Assembly: GCF_000153325.1 (NCBI RefSeq)
Contig: NZ_CH724142.1
Coordinates: 353,152 to 417,151 of the forward strand
DNA length: 64,000 bases
Reading direction: 5' to 3'
DNA from: Photobacterium sp. SKA34
Lineage (GTDB): Bacteria; Pseudomonadota; Gammaproteobacteria; Enterobacterales; Vibrionaceae
The notes beneath the pieces are model-generated. The model was not told where the DNA came from. It saw only the letters and a list, made by a program, of their open reading frames with translations, and ran no database searches. A program made the position numbers and the translations under genes. The first letter of the stretch is position 1; each line of letters begins with the position of its first letter. Shown piece by piece: positions 36,238-44,887 of the stretch.

Positions 36238-37328
36238 TGGGAATATCATTAATACGGCTCTGTCGCGTTGTGGTTGTGGTAACGATAGCGTTGTTTTTAA
36301 GTGCTTGTGATAACCCAAAACCACCCAGTAAATCTGTAGAATCACTGACTCAATCAACCGATTATGTGTTTGAGCCTGTAGTGAAAGGTAACAAGCTAGA
36401 GTTTCCTAAAGATTATGGTTCGCATCCAGAGTATCGTGCCGAATGGTGGTATTTCACCACTAACCTAGAATCTGAAAGTGGGAAACAGATAGCGTTACAA
36501 TGGACACTATTCCTAATGGCGACAGGGGATGAAGAAACTAAAGGTTGGAAAACGCCGCAAATGTATATGGCGCATGCGGTGATCACAACCGATAAGAAAA
36601 TATGGCGAGCAGAACGTTTTGCTCGTGGTGGTATCGGCCAAGCAGGGGTGATTTTAAGCCCATTTCGAGCGTGGTTAGATAATTGGACATGGCGTTCAAA
36701 AGATAACTCACCGTTTCCCGGCAGACTTGAGTTTGCTGATGATAATATGAAAGCGATTTTAGATATCACACAAGAGGGAGCGATCGTTTTACAAGGTGAC
36801 AATGGTTATAGCCGTAAACACCCACTGTTAGATATTGCATCTTATTATTACAGCGCACCATTTTTGAATGTAAAAGGGATGCTAGAGCTTGATGGCGAAA
36901 CCTATCGTGTAAAAGGCAAAGGTTGGTTTGATCGTGAATGGAGTAGTAGCATGCTTAGCTTGCAGCAGCAGGGATGGGACTGGTTCTCTATTCACCTTGA
37001 TGATGGCAGTGCATTGATGGTTTCTCAATTACGTGAACACGGTGAAAAGCCTTACTTTTTTGGTTCTCGTTCATGGAAAAACGGTAAAGTGGTTAAACTT
37101 GATAATCATCAGATCCGCATGAAGCCGATTAAATATTTTTCCGTTAAAGGAAAGCAGTTCCCGTTAATATGGGAAATCGAGATACCATCACAATCTATAA
37201 AAATTGAAACAACAGTTGTTCGTCGAGAACAGTGGTTACCCTTTATTTTCCCTTATTGGGAAGGTCCTATTCGGGTCAGTGGTAGTCATAAAGGAAAAGG
37301 CTTTATGGAGCTTACCGGATACGAATAA
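36237..37328 (+). CDS. AttH-like lipoprotein with lipocalin/CrtC-type domain
   Basis: The 363-residue protein begins with a signal peptide and lipobox LSAC (C24). It then shows the AttH/carotenoid-hydratase-like pattern: FPKDYGSHPEYRAEWWYFTT, then MYMAHAVITT, then KGKGWFDREWSSS and GWDWFSIHLDDGSALM. This fold is two linked lipocalin-like barrels that bind hydrophobic ligands. The ATG at 36237 overlaps the permease stop by one base, with GGGAG upstream, so the three genes are one operon. It is probably the periplasmic ligand-binding or maturation partner of the ABC exporter. Confidence 0.82.
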   Translation: MGISLIRLCRVVVVVTIALFLSACDNPKPPSKSVESLTQSTDYVFEPVVKGNKLEFPKDYGSHPEYRAEWWYFTTNLESESGKQIALQWTLFLMATGDEETKGWKTPQMYMAHAVITTDKKIWRAERFARGGIGQAGVILSPFRAWLDNWTWRSKDNSPFPGRLEFADDNMKAILDITQEGAIVLQGDNGYSRKHPLLDIASYYYSAPFLNVKGMLELDGETYRVKGKGWFDREWSSSMLSLQQQGWDWFSIHLDDGSALMVSQLREHGEKPYFFGSRSWKNGKVVKLDNHQIRMKPIKYFSVKGKQFPLIWEIEIPSQSIKIETTVVRREQWLPFIFPYWEGPIRVSGSHKGKGFMELTGYE

Positions 37329-37335
37329 GATTGAT

Positions 37336-37361
37336 AAAAGTCGACTAGTTCGGCTTTTTTA
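37336..37361 (+). terminator. Terminator of the AttEFGH-like operon
   Basis: AAAAGTCGA / TTCGGCTTTT forms a nine-base-pair stem with one G-U pair and ends in a T run, just after the AttH-like stop codon. Confidence 0.7.
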
Positions 37362-37378
37362 TTATCTGATATTTGTGG

Positions 37379-37516
37379 ACAAGATCTAAACTTAAACCTG
37401 TTGCTTGCGTTGATGATGTCATGTTTGAGCCACAAATGCATGTTTGGGTAAGTGAAAAAGTGAGCTGGTATCAATTACCTGAAAATGTACCGTGTTATCC
37501 AAAGCAATCACACTAA
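37379..37516 (+). pseudogene. 3' remnant of a GFA (glutathione-dependent formaldehyde-activating enzyme-like) gene
   Basis: An open frame without start codon reads KPVACVDDVMFEPQMHVWVS then EKVSWYQLPENVPCYPK and ends TAA at 37516. This resembles the C-terminal strand pair of GFA/CENP-V zinc proteins (LDD..F.P..H.W.S.K..W). The zinc-binding Cys region that should precede it is absent, replaced by the operon terminator region, so it is a deletion remnant. Confidence 0.6.
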
Positions 37517-37537
37517 GCCCATTAAAAAGAGATTTTA

Positions 37538-37888
37538 ATGAATTTTACTTTTATTGAAGGTGATGAAATCTTGCTGTTAGCAACACCTATAATGGATAAC
37601 TTAATGGATGCATCAACAAGACAAGATCATTCAGCACACGTTCGCGATTTTACTCCGCGATTAAAGGCTATTGTTACGAAAGATTACCTCAAGCAAGTAT
37701 GTGAAAAGTACCAATCTGAAAAAGGCTTCTTTACTGAACGCTTTCCTGTTGCTGTGTTTAAAAGGCCAGACTCTGTTGTTATTGTGTGGAAGCAATTTTT
37801 CAGTAAAGCAGAAGGTGAGTTTATGGCTGAAATGGTATTAGTTTGCCAAGAGGATCGTATTTTCTGCGATCATGTAATGGTGCTTTAG
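37538..37888 (+). CDS. Small hypothetical protein, possible NTF2/SnoaL-like fold
   Basis: This 116-residue soluble protein shows the order N-terminal helices (MDNLMDASTRQDHSAHVRDF), then KAIVTKDYLKQVCEKYQSEKG, then strands PVAVFKRPDSVVIVWKQFF and EMVLVCQEDRIFCDHVMVL. The helix then curved-sheet pattern could be an NTF2-like fold, but I recognise no family. The ribosome site before the ATG is only AAGAGA. It precedes the HMG-CoA reductase gene by 100 bases in the same direction; a functional link is not shown. Confidence 0.5.
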   Translation: MNFTFIEGDEILLLATPIMDNLMDASTRQDHSAHVRDFTPRLKAIVTKDYLKQVCEKYQSEKGFFTERFPVAVFKRPDSVVIVWKQFFSKAEGEFMAEMVLVCQEDRIFCDHVMVL

Positions 37889-37988
37889 CCTCTTCACTTC
37901 GTCTTTCTATCTAGGTCTGATCTGGCATGAGCAGTTAATGGTGCGTTTAGCGATATAATACGCTTCCATTTAGTAATGTGTTGTATTC

Positions 37989-39254
37989 ATGCCAAAACTT
38001 AACTTACATCGTCCGGATTATGTGACCTCCATGTTAGGTCAGCTTTCTTCTTCGCAATTACATCAACGTCTTGATCCTATTGTAGCACCACTAACAAAAA
38101 AGTTACCACGTAACCCATATGTCAGTGATCGTATTATAGCCAAACGCTGGGAAGTCTTGAATAACATTAACTCTCAAACTGTTTTGTACGATACCGAAAC
38201 CCAGCAACAACAGCATTGCTACGAAAAGAACATAGAAAACTTTATTGGCTCAGTAAAGTTGCCGCTGGGCGTTGCAGGGCCTTTAAAAGTGAATGGCCTA
38301 TTTGCTAGCGGTGAGTATTTTGTGCCATTAGCAACAACAGAAGCGGCATTAGTTGCATCCTATCATCGTGGGGCTTTACTGATCAGTGAAGCGGGGGGAG
38401 CAAGTGCGATATTGTTAAATGAAGGCGTAACACGAGCACCAGGCTTTGCGTTTGACTCACTTGTGCAGGCGAGTAAATTTATTACTTGGGTCACAACACA
38501 ATACGATACTTTTAAAACGATTGCAGAATCAACCACGCGCTACGGTAAGCTATCAGACATTAATTTGAGCATGGAAGGTAATCATGTTTACTTAGTCTTT
38601 GAATATCTAACCGGTGACGCATCTGGTCAAAACATGGTGACGATATCAACCAATGCCGTTTTTGAATATATTCTTGCTAATACGCCGATTAAACCTGTTG
38701 AGGCCTTCTTAGACTGTAATTTATCCGGTGATAAAAAAGCAACGGCACAAACGTTGCGTTCAGTTCGCGGGAAGAAAGTGACTGCTGAAGTACATTTAAG
38801 CCGTGAGCTAGTGAAGAAATATCTTCATACTACCCCAGAGAAAATGGTCGACTTTGGTAAAATGACCACAGTTGGAGGTGCATTAAGCGGTACTATCGGT
38901 GTTAATGCACATTATGCAAACGCACTTGCTGCATTCTATATTGCTTGTGGGCAAGATGCTGCATGTGTGGCGGAATCTTCTGTTGGCATAACGCGAATGG
39001 AACTAAATCAACAAGATGGTCTCTGTGTATCTGTAACATTACCAAATTTAATGATAGGAACTGTAGGTGGAGGAACACACCTTCCGAGTCAAAAAGCGTG
39101 TTTAGAGTTATTAGGTTTATACGGAAGTGGCCAATCGCAAGCATTAGCAGAAGTGTGTGCGGCATTATGTTTAGCAGGTGAGCTTTCAATTATTGGAGCT
39201 TTTTGTTCAGGCCATTTTGCTAAAGCGCATCATCGATTAGCACGAAAAGTCTAA
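37989..39254 (+). CDS. Hydroxymethylglutaryl-CoA reductase, class I type
   Basis: The 421-residue enzyme should reduce HMG-CoA to mevalonate with NADPH. Class I features are all present: ENFIGSVKLPLGVAGP (residues 83-98), ATTEAALVAS with catalytic E118, DASGQNM (210-216), SGDKK with catalytic K249, GQDAA with D323, GTVGGGT (357-363) and the C-terminal catalytic His in GHFAKAHH (H414). Gammaproteobacteria normally use the MEP pathway, and no other mevalonate gene is in the window, so its role is unclear. Class I genes of this kind are known in Vibrionaceae and have been discussed as lateral acquisitions. It starts a co-directional run with the K+ channel and GTPase genes. Confidence 0.92.
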   Translation: MPKLNLHRPDYVTSMLGQLSSSQLHQRLDPIVAPLTKKLPRNPYVSDRIIAKRWEVLNNINSQTVLYDTETQQQQHCYEKNIENFIGSVKLPLGVAGPLKVNGLFASGEYFVPLATTEAALVASYHRGALLISEAGGASAILLNEGVTRAPGFAFDSLVQASKFITWVTTQYDTFKTIAESTTRYGKLSDINLSMEGNHVYLVFEYLTGDASGQNMVTISTNAVFEYILANTPIKPVEAFLDCNLSGDKKATAQTLRSVRGKKVTAEVHLSRELVKKYLHTTPEKMVDFGKMTTVGGALSGTIGVNAHYANALAAFYIACGQDAACVAESSVGITRMELNQQDGLCVSVTLPNLMIGTVGGGTHLPSQKACLELLGLYGSGQSQALAEVCAALCLAGELSIIGAFCSGHFAKAHHRLARKV

Positions 39255-39287
39255 CCAGGTCGTTCATTGCATGGAGGATAGAACGCT

Positions 39288-39971
39288 GTGTTACAAAAAA
39301 AGATAGAACAGATTAACTCGCAGAATAATTTCTTTTTTCTGACGATAGCTTTAATAAGCTTATTAATTAGTGCATCACTCGAGAAAGTGATCCCCCATGG
39401 CTTTGTTCAATATGCGTTAGAAGTCTTTACTGTCGTTACGTTTGTTGTCTGCTTATTAAGTTTACGTTTTGATAGATCATGGTTTCGTTTTTTAACATCT
39501 TTGGTCGGATTCTGGATTATGGCAATGATAGCTAGAATCCTTTTAGGTATTGAAGAAATTGAAATTATTATGCTATCGCTAATGTTTGTTTTCTTCTTTG
39601 GTACGTTTAAATCTATTATGCGTCAGATCTTGTTCACTGGCTCAATAAATACCAATAAGATCATTGGCTCTATGGCATTATTTTTATTGCTCGGCTTAAT
39701 GTGGGCGATTGCATATTTGATCCTTATCCGTGTTTTTCCCGATTCAATTCATGGTATCAATTCAGGACCATGGCATGAAAATTTCTCTGATGCGGCGTAT
39801 TTTAGTTTTGTTACTTTAACGACATTAGGTTATGGCGATATTTTACCGGTTACTCCGATTGCGAAAGTCTTCGCATATTTAGAAGCTATTGTCGGTGTAT
39901 TTTATATGGCAATCGTAGTATCGAGTTTAGTCAGCTCTAGTGGCAGTAAGCATTTAGGTCGAGATAAGTAG
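39288..39971 (+). CDS. Ion channel, K+ channel family (two-pore-helix type filter)
   Basis: This 227-residue membrane protein has several N-terminal helices (about residues 17-115) followed by a typical two-helix potassium pore. The helix LGLMWAIAYLILIRV is followed by a pore loop with selectivity filter TLTTLGYGD and a final helix AIVGVFYMAIVVSSLVS. The soluble C-terminus is very short, so no RCK-type gating domain is present. The start is a GTG at 39288 with GGAGG ten bases upstream. It begins 33 bases after the HMG-CoA reductase gene and is followed 63 bases later by a GTPase gene, suggesting one transcript. Confidence 0.82.
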   Translation: MLQKKIEQINSQNNFFFLTIALISLLISASLEKVIPHGFVQYALEVFTVVTFVVCLLSLRFDRSWFRFLTSLVGFWIMAMIARILLGIEEIEIIMLSLMFVFFFGTFKSIMRQILFTGSINTNKIIGSMALFLLLGLMWAIAYLILIRVFPDSIHGINSGPWHENFSDAAYFSFVTLTTLGYGDILPVTPIAKVFAYLEAIVGVFYMAIVVSSLVSSSGSKHLGRDK

Positions 39972-40034
39972 TTAACTATCGTTTGATAAAAGCGATAGTC
40001 GTTGTTTTTGAACGTTATTGAGTATTTATAAACA

Positions 40035-41231
40035 ATGAATCGTTTATTCAAGAAAGTTTATGATTATATTAATCCGACGGTTAATTCAGAGCTTGAGCCT
40101 GCATTCGATGAATGGCAAAAGCATATTCCAACATTATGGCTTTTAGGTAAAACCGGTGCGGGTAAATCGACGGTTATTCAAGCCATTACAGGCAGTAGTG
40201 CGGTTGAGATCGGTAATGGTTTTCAACCGTGTACACGTACTGCAGAAGTTTACCAACATCCAACAGATAGCCCATTAGTCCGTTTTCTAGACACGCGTGG
40301 TTTGGCAGAAGCTAATTATGATCCTTCTGAGGACATAACGATGTGTAGTGGTAAAAGCCATGCACTGATCGTTATCATGAAAGCTGAAGAACCAGAACAA
40401 TCATCAGTTCTTGACGCGTTAAAAACTATTAAGCGTTCAGGAAAAATTAAACATTTATTAGTTGTTCACACGGCAATTAATAGCCTGACTGATAGCCAAG
40501 AGCGCGAGCGAGCCATTTTCTATAATCATCAGCGAGTTATGGAAGTATGGGATATTAAAGAGTCCGTATGGCAGGCGAAAAATACGGACGAGCAACTAAA
40601 TACTTATCAGCCAATTGGTGTTGATTTTATCCCTGATGATCAACAGTATATCGGCTTAGATATCTTAAATGCTGTGCTTTGTGAAACGCTGCCTATGTTG
40701 AGCTTGCTTTCAAATAAACAGGCACACAGTAATAGAGAAGAGCAAAACTTCGAGCGATTACGTAAAGAAGTCTTATGGTATGCGGGTGCAGCAGGCGCGA
40801 GTGATGCTATTCCGGCTATTGGCTTATTGACGGTTCCTGCGATTCAAGGAAAAATGTTACACAGCCTTGCCAATCAATATGGTGTAACGTGGAATAAGAA
40901 GGACTATGCAGAATTCATTAGTATGCTTGGATCTGGTTTCTTATTGCATTATATCTCCAAGTTAAGCGTTAATCAGTTAGTGAAGTTTATTCCCGCTTAC
41001 GGGCAAACTGTCGGTAGTGCGACGGCTGCCGCAATGAGTTTTTCATCTTCTTATGCGATCGGTCGTGCAGCCGCTATGTACCTTTACCACCGGAGTAAAG
41101 GAGAAACCGTATCGAAAGAGTTATTAAAGACAACGTATCAACAAGCGTTCAAATCAGTTAAAAAAGTGGCCGAACAGCAAGTTAATCAAAATAACGTTGA
41201 TAGTAAGGATAGCGATGAAACGCTTAAATAA
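40035..41231 (+). CDS. GTPase with C-terminal DUF697-like membrane region
   Basis: The 398-residue protein has a P-loop GKTGAGKST (38-46), a G1-G3 layout with switch motif LDTRGLAEANY, and then a long hydrophobic, Ala/Gly-rich C-terminal half (WYAGAAGASDAIPAIGLLTV; SKLSVNQLVKFIPAYGQTVG; AAAMSFSSSYAIGRAAAMYLY) resembling DUF697/YcjX-type segments. This suggests a membrane-attached GTPase. It lacks a clear NKxD base-recognition motif (VVHTAIN stands at that place). It overlaps the next GTPase gene by 17 bases, so the two are translated together and may form a heteromeric pair. Confidence 0.75.
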   Translation: MNRLFKKVYDYINPTVNSELEPAFDEWQKHIPTLWLLGKTGAGKSTVIQAITGSSAVEIGNGFQPCTRTAEVYQHPTDSPLVRFLDTRGLAEANYDPSEDITMCSGKSHALIVIMKAEEPEQSSVLDALKTIKRSGKIKHLLVVHTAINSLTDSQERERAIFYNHQRVMEVWDIKESVWQAKNTDEQLNTYQPIGVDFIPDDQQYIGLDILNAVLCETLPMLSLLSNKQAHSNREEQNFERLRKEVLWYAGAAGASDAIPAIGLLTVPAIQGKMLHSLANQYGVTWNKKDYAEFISMLGSGFLLHYISKLSVNQLVKFIPAYGQTVGSATAAAMSFSSSYAIGRAAAMYLYHRSKGETVSKELLKTTYQQAFKSVKKVAEQQVNQNNVDSKDSDETLK

Positions 41232-42756
41232 GAGTTATCAACTCATTAGTCAACTATCAGATGGTTTTATCCCGCTGGTGGCTGTTGCTATATTATTGCC
41301 AATTATCGTGTTATCAGGTTTTGGTATTGTTACTTTAATTAATAATGGACAATGGATACTTTTTTTCGCTTTAATTGCAATATCGTGTTTGATTGTTTTT
41401 GTCCCTTATTGGCTTATTCGCCGTAAAAAAGTGGTGAGTGAGGCGATCAGTGATGATTTAGCCCCGTTGCATGTGGAAGGTAACCCACAATGGGGAGCAC
41501 ATGAAAATCAAGTGTGGCAAGAAGTAACATTAATCATTCAAAAACAACTGAGTGATTCACCTGAATGGGAGTCATTACAAGCTCATGCTTACGTCATAGT
41601 TGCAGAAGTAGCGGATCGTTTTAATAAAGGTAAATCAGCCCAACGCCTGTCATTTTCTGCTCCCGAGTTTTTACTTATGGTGGAAGAAGTGAGTCGCCGT
41701 TATCGGTATTTTTTACAAGAGCATGTGCCATTTGCTGAGAAAATAGCCTTAAAAAGCCTTCAGCAAGGTTATCAGTTAAAGGATAAAGTCGGCTATGCGA
41801 AATCTGCCTATGATGTCTATCGATTATTTCGTATCGCAACCCCAACAGGATGGTTAGCAGAGGCGCGTGGATTAGTTTTAGGTAAACTGTTTGATGATGT
41901 CAGTCTAGAAGTGCAAACCAAACTAAAAGCGACTTTGCTTCAAGAAGTCGCGTCTGTCGCTATCGACCTTTATAGCGGTCACTTTAAACTTGATGATGCT
42001 TCCGTTCCGCACAGTAAAATGCATGAAAAAGATCAACAGGCAGGAGCGGTTCCTATTGAACCACTACGTGTTGCAGTAATAGGACAAATTAGTGCGGGTA
42101 AATCATCGGTTGTTAATGGTTTACTAGGGGAGATGTCGGCAGAAATTAGTGCTTTACCTTCAACAGATAAAGCAACAACATATCGTTGTGAAGTTGAAGG
42201 AACCGATGTGATTAATTTAATTGATCTGCCAGGTATTGATGGTACTGAAAGTATTAATCAAATGCTGCTAAAACAAGTCACGCAAAGTGATGTGGTGTTG
42301 TGGGTACTTAAAGCGAATCAATCATCGCGCCAAGCTGATATTACGTTAAAACAAATGATTGAAGAATTTTATACTGAACCGAAAAATCAGCATCGTAAAG
42401 GACCAAAGATTATCGTTCTTGTTAATCAGGTTGATAAGCTAAAGCCTATTGATGAGTGGTTACCTCCTTATGATTTGAATGATATCCAAACGGATAAAGG
42501 GAGCATCATTTTAGAAGCCGTTAACTACAACCAAAACTTGATGAAAAGTGACAGCATCATTCCATTATCGGTTAGTAGTGAAAAACTGACCTATAACTTA
42601 GATGTGCTGCAAGAGAAGATTCAAGAGGTGTATCAAGAGGGCATCAACACCCAGCTAAATCGTCGTAGAATTGATGGTGGTAGTATTGGTTATACAGAGC
42701 AAGCTCAACGATTGTATCGATTAGGCAAACTAGTTTTTGATGCAGCAGTAAAATAA
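41215..42756 (+). CDS. Membrane-anchored GTPase (YfjP/dynamin-like G domain)
   Basis: The 513-residue protein begins with two membrane helices (about residues 18-42 and 47-68). A helical region (about 90-280) follows, and then a G domain: P-loop GQISAGKSS at about residues 290-298, DLPGIDGTE as G3 and VNQVDKLKP as G4 (NQxD). The helical spacer recalls stalk regions of dynamin-like or YfjP-type proteins. The ATG at 41215 is chosen because AAGGA lies five bases upstream; it sits inside the end of the preceding GTPase gene. Function is unknown; membrane remodelling or stress response would be a guess. Confidence 0.75.
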   Translation: MKRLNKSYQLISQLSDGFIPLVAVAILLPIIVLSGFGIVTLINNGQWILFFALIAISCLIVFVPYWLIRRKKVVSEAISDDLAPLHVEGNPQWGAHENQVWQEVTLIIQKQLSDSPEWESLQAHAYVIVAEVADRFNKGKSAQRLSFSAPEFLLMVEEVSRRYRYFLQEHVPFAEKIALKSLQQGYQLKDKVGYAKSAYDVYRLFRIATPTGWLAEARGLVLGKLFDDVSLEVQTKLKATLLQEVASVAIDLYSGHFKLDDASVPHSKMHEKDQQAGAVPIEPLRVAVIGQISAGKSSVVNGLLGEMSAEISALPSTDKATTYRCEVEGTDVINLIDLPGIDGTESINQMLLKQVTQSDVVLWVLKANQSSRQADITLKQMIEEFYTEPKNQHRKGPKIIVLVNQVDKLKPIDEWLPPYDLNDIQTDKGSIILEAVNYNQNLMKSDSIIPLSVSSEKLTYNLDVLQEKIQEVYQEGINTQLNRRRIDGGSIGYTEQAQRLYRLGKLVFDAAVK

Positions 42757-42772
42757 AAACATATTAAAGAAC

Positions 42773-42808
42773 AAAGCCCTCAAGTGTAAACGAGAGGGCT
42801 TTTTTCTT
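42773..42808. terminator. Bidirectional terminator
   Basis: AAAGCCCTC / GAGAGGGCTTTTTT-type stem-loop follows the second GTPase gene and also faces the convergent acyltransferase gene. Confidence 0.8.
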
Positions 42809-42812
42809 GTTG

Positions 42813-43841
42813 TTAGCGAACTAATAGATACCCAAAAGGGAGCTTTCTTAATAGCTTCACTAAGAGGAATGAAATAATAAAAGCAAAAGGTAGTGCTAAA
42901 AAGCTGGATAATATCGGGTTGATATTAAGCATGAAAACCAAATTAAAAAAGTAAATAACAATAAGTAAGTGACAGAGGTATATACCCAAAATATCTTTAC
43001 TAAATGCTGTTGGCTTTAACTGCTCTCCAAAGTTAGACTTTTCTTGAAGAAATAAGAAAATCCCTACAGCCCATACCGGTGAACTCAATAAGAAATCATG
43101 GTAAAAGGCACCATTAGCGAAAAAATAGAGGTAATTTGCCTCAATTAAAAATACAGCAAAACCAATACTAGCAATAATAAGGCTTAGCTTGGTGTTCAAT
43201 GTTATCTGGCGACGATGTATTTCATAGCCTAATACAACAAATAACGTACTAAAAAAGGGACCGTTACGGGTTAAGATTGGTGCTTCTAAATTGGTAATTG
43301 GAACATAACTGCCCGCAGCACAACCGTAAATGAACAATATAAAACCAATAGGTAATAATAGGTTATCAAGGCTAAATTTATGTAACAACGTTATGATACC
43401 TATCGCGCAAATTAGAGCGGGTATGTACCACAAGTGTACAAGAGAGCCTTCAAACAAAGTATTTAGTGGATTTGCTAGTAAATTATTCCAGTGATTACTG
43501 CGTTCGGCAAAGTAACCGTCACTAAGAAGTATCGAAAAATTAAAAGGGATTATTAGAAAAACTACACTCCAACTTAGCCACATAATGATAAGTGGCTTTG
43601 CGTACTTTGCTAAAACATCATCTTTTGACGTGCTGGCGACTAATTTGGGGTAATAAAAATAACCCGAAATAATGAAAAATAACGGCACAGCAAAACGACT
43701 CATTTGATTTAAGAACATCCCAATAATTGGCTCTCCGAAAATCAACGGTGTCTTCATAAATACTTGACTGTGTAAGCCGATAATTGCGAGTAAAGCAATA
43801 AGTCGCCCAGATTCAAAACTAGTAATACGCTTGTGTGACAT
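42813..43841 (-). CDS. Acyltransferase family 3 membrane protein
   Basis: The 342-residue protein has about 10 membrane helices and the acyltransferase-3 pattern: SGRLIALLAIIGLHSQVFM with the likely catalytic His (about H23), FAVPLFFIISGYFYYPKL, and LVHLWYIPALICAIGII. The family transfers acetyl or succinyl groups to surface sugars, peptides or osmolytes. It has no SGNH hydrolase tail. There is no polysaccharide locus nearby, so its acceptor is unknown. A weak GAGA ribosome site precedes the ATG. Confidence 0.8.
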   Translation of the reverse strand: MSHKRITSFESGRLIALLAIIGLHSQVFMKTPLIFGEPIIGMFLNQMSRFAVPLFFIISGYFYYPKLVASTSKDDVLAKYAKPLIIMWLSWSVVFLIIPFNFSILLSDGYFAERSNHWNNLLANPLNTLFEGSLVHLWYIPALICAIGIITLLHKFSLDNLLLPIGFILFIYGCAAGSYVPITNLEAPILTRNGPFFSTLFVVLGYEIHRRQITLNTKLSLIIASIGFAVFLIEANYLYFFANGAFYHDFLLSSPVWAVGIFLFLQEKSNFGEQLKPTAFSKDILGIYLCHLLIVIYFFNLVFMLNINPILSSFLALPFAFIISFLLVKLLRKLPFGYLLVR

Positions 43842-43984
43842 TACAGCATTCTCATCAAATAATTTCGCAGAGAAGGTAAACTTAAAAGTGTATTTTGTAA
43901 ATTAAACAGAAGGAGAAAAGAGTAGTTAGGTGAAGAAATAGATATAGAATGTGACTAACATCTCATGTCGATATTTATTTCGAT

Positions 43985-44022
43985 AAAAGGCAACACGTGA
44001 GAGTATTGTATTGCCTTTTTAA
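43985..44022 (-). terminator. Terminator after the DUF3334-like gene
   Basis: AAAAGGCAA / TTGCCTTTT stem with a 17-base loop lies about 20 bases beyond the stop codon of the DUF3334-like gene on the minus strand. Confidence 0.55.
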
Positions 44023-44043
44023 TATTTATTGAATATTTTTGGA

Positions 44044-44724
44044 TTAAATGCCTAGCTGGTCAAATATATCTTGGTCATTAATATCTTTTAAAAGTTGATT
44101 TTTAGCATTTTCTTTCTGTTTTTCAAGCTTAGCAGACTCAAAAATGCTGTCTGTGTCTTGGGTATCTTGTTCAAATTCTTCCAATTGGATAAATTCAGTT
44201 TTATCCATAGCAAGTTCAAGATAGAAAATGTTGTTTTTAGCGGTAGTAAAGCTAACACGTCGAGCTTGAGGACGATCTAAGTTGGTATCAACAGATAATA
44301 AGATTTGTTTGTTGAGTGCTAACATCTTTGGTTGGTTTTGAGTAATTGAGACTTTTAACTCACGTCCGATCTTACCCGTAAAATCTCCAACAACTTGATT
44401 CATTAATTCACCAAGAATATTCGCAACCTCATCAGATGTATGATGTATGGCGAGTTCATCTTCAGAAATCCCCATACGTAGCATATATTCTTTATAAAGC
44501 TCCATTGCTGCTTGGCTGGTAAAGTTTGTAACAACTAAACCAGTAAAACCGCCATCGAATAGAACAAAGCAACCAATATCAGGTTTTAAACTTGTTTTAT
44601 TAATTTTTTGTACCATAGCAGAATAGGAAACGTCAGTTTCCGTTGCTTTAGACAAGACATCGGAAAGAGATTGGCATAGTTTTAATAGAATATCATCAGT
44701 AGTGACGGTTTTTAATTTTCTCAT
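44044..44724 (-). CDS. DUF3334-like protein, CheX/CheC-like fold
   Basis: The 226-residue cytosolic protein matches from memory the Vibrionaceae family DUF3334. Its helix HTSDEVANILGELMNQVVGD and the strands around GCFVLFDGGFTGLVVTNF fit a CheX/CheC-like fold. That fold in chemotaxis removes phosphate from CheY, but the typical E-x-x-N pairs are only partly present (EVANILGELMN). The acidic tail (EEFEQDTQDTDSIFES) is predicted disordered. AGGAC lies before the ATG. It is near, but not in, the receiver/cyclase/chemoreceptor cluster at 45.5-50.3 kb. Confidence 0.65.
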   Translation of the reverse strand: MRKLKTVTTDDILLKLCQSLSDVLSKATETDVSYSAMVQKINKTSLKPDIGCFVLFDGGFTGLVVTNFTSQAAMELYKEYMLRMGISEDELAIHHTSDEVANILGELMNQVVGDFTGKIGRELKVSITQNQPKMLALNKQILLSVDTNLDRPQARRVSFTTAKNNIFYLELAMDKTEFIQLEEFEQDTQDTDSIFESAKLEKQKENAKNQLLKDINDQDIFDQLGI

Positions 44725-44887
44725 TGTACGTCCTGTTGTATCAAGATGTTGAAGGCAGCCACTAAATAGTTACTTTAGAAGTGGAGAAGATGCCAATAAA
44801 CAATAACAAGATGTTTATCGGCATCAAAAGAGGGAACTTTAGTCGTTGTTATTGAAAGGTTATTTGGGGGAGTTTTAACTCTGTAAC

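Noticed and set aside
36413..36802. 129-codon frame antisense to the AttH-like gene
   Set aside because: The sense strand is a well-supported lipoprotein in an operon.
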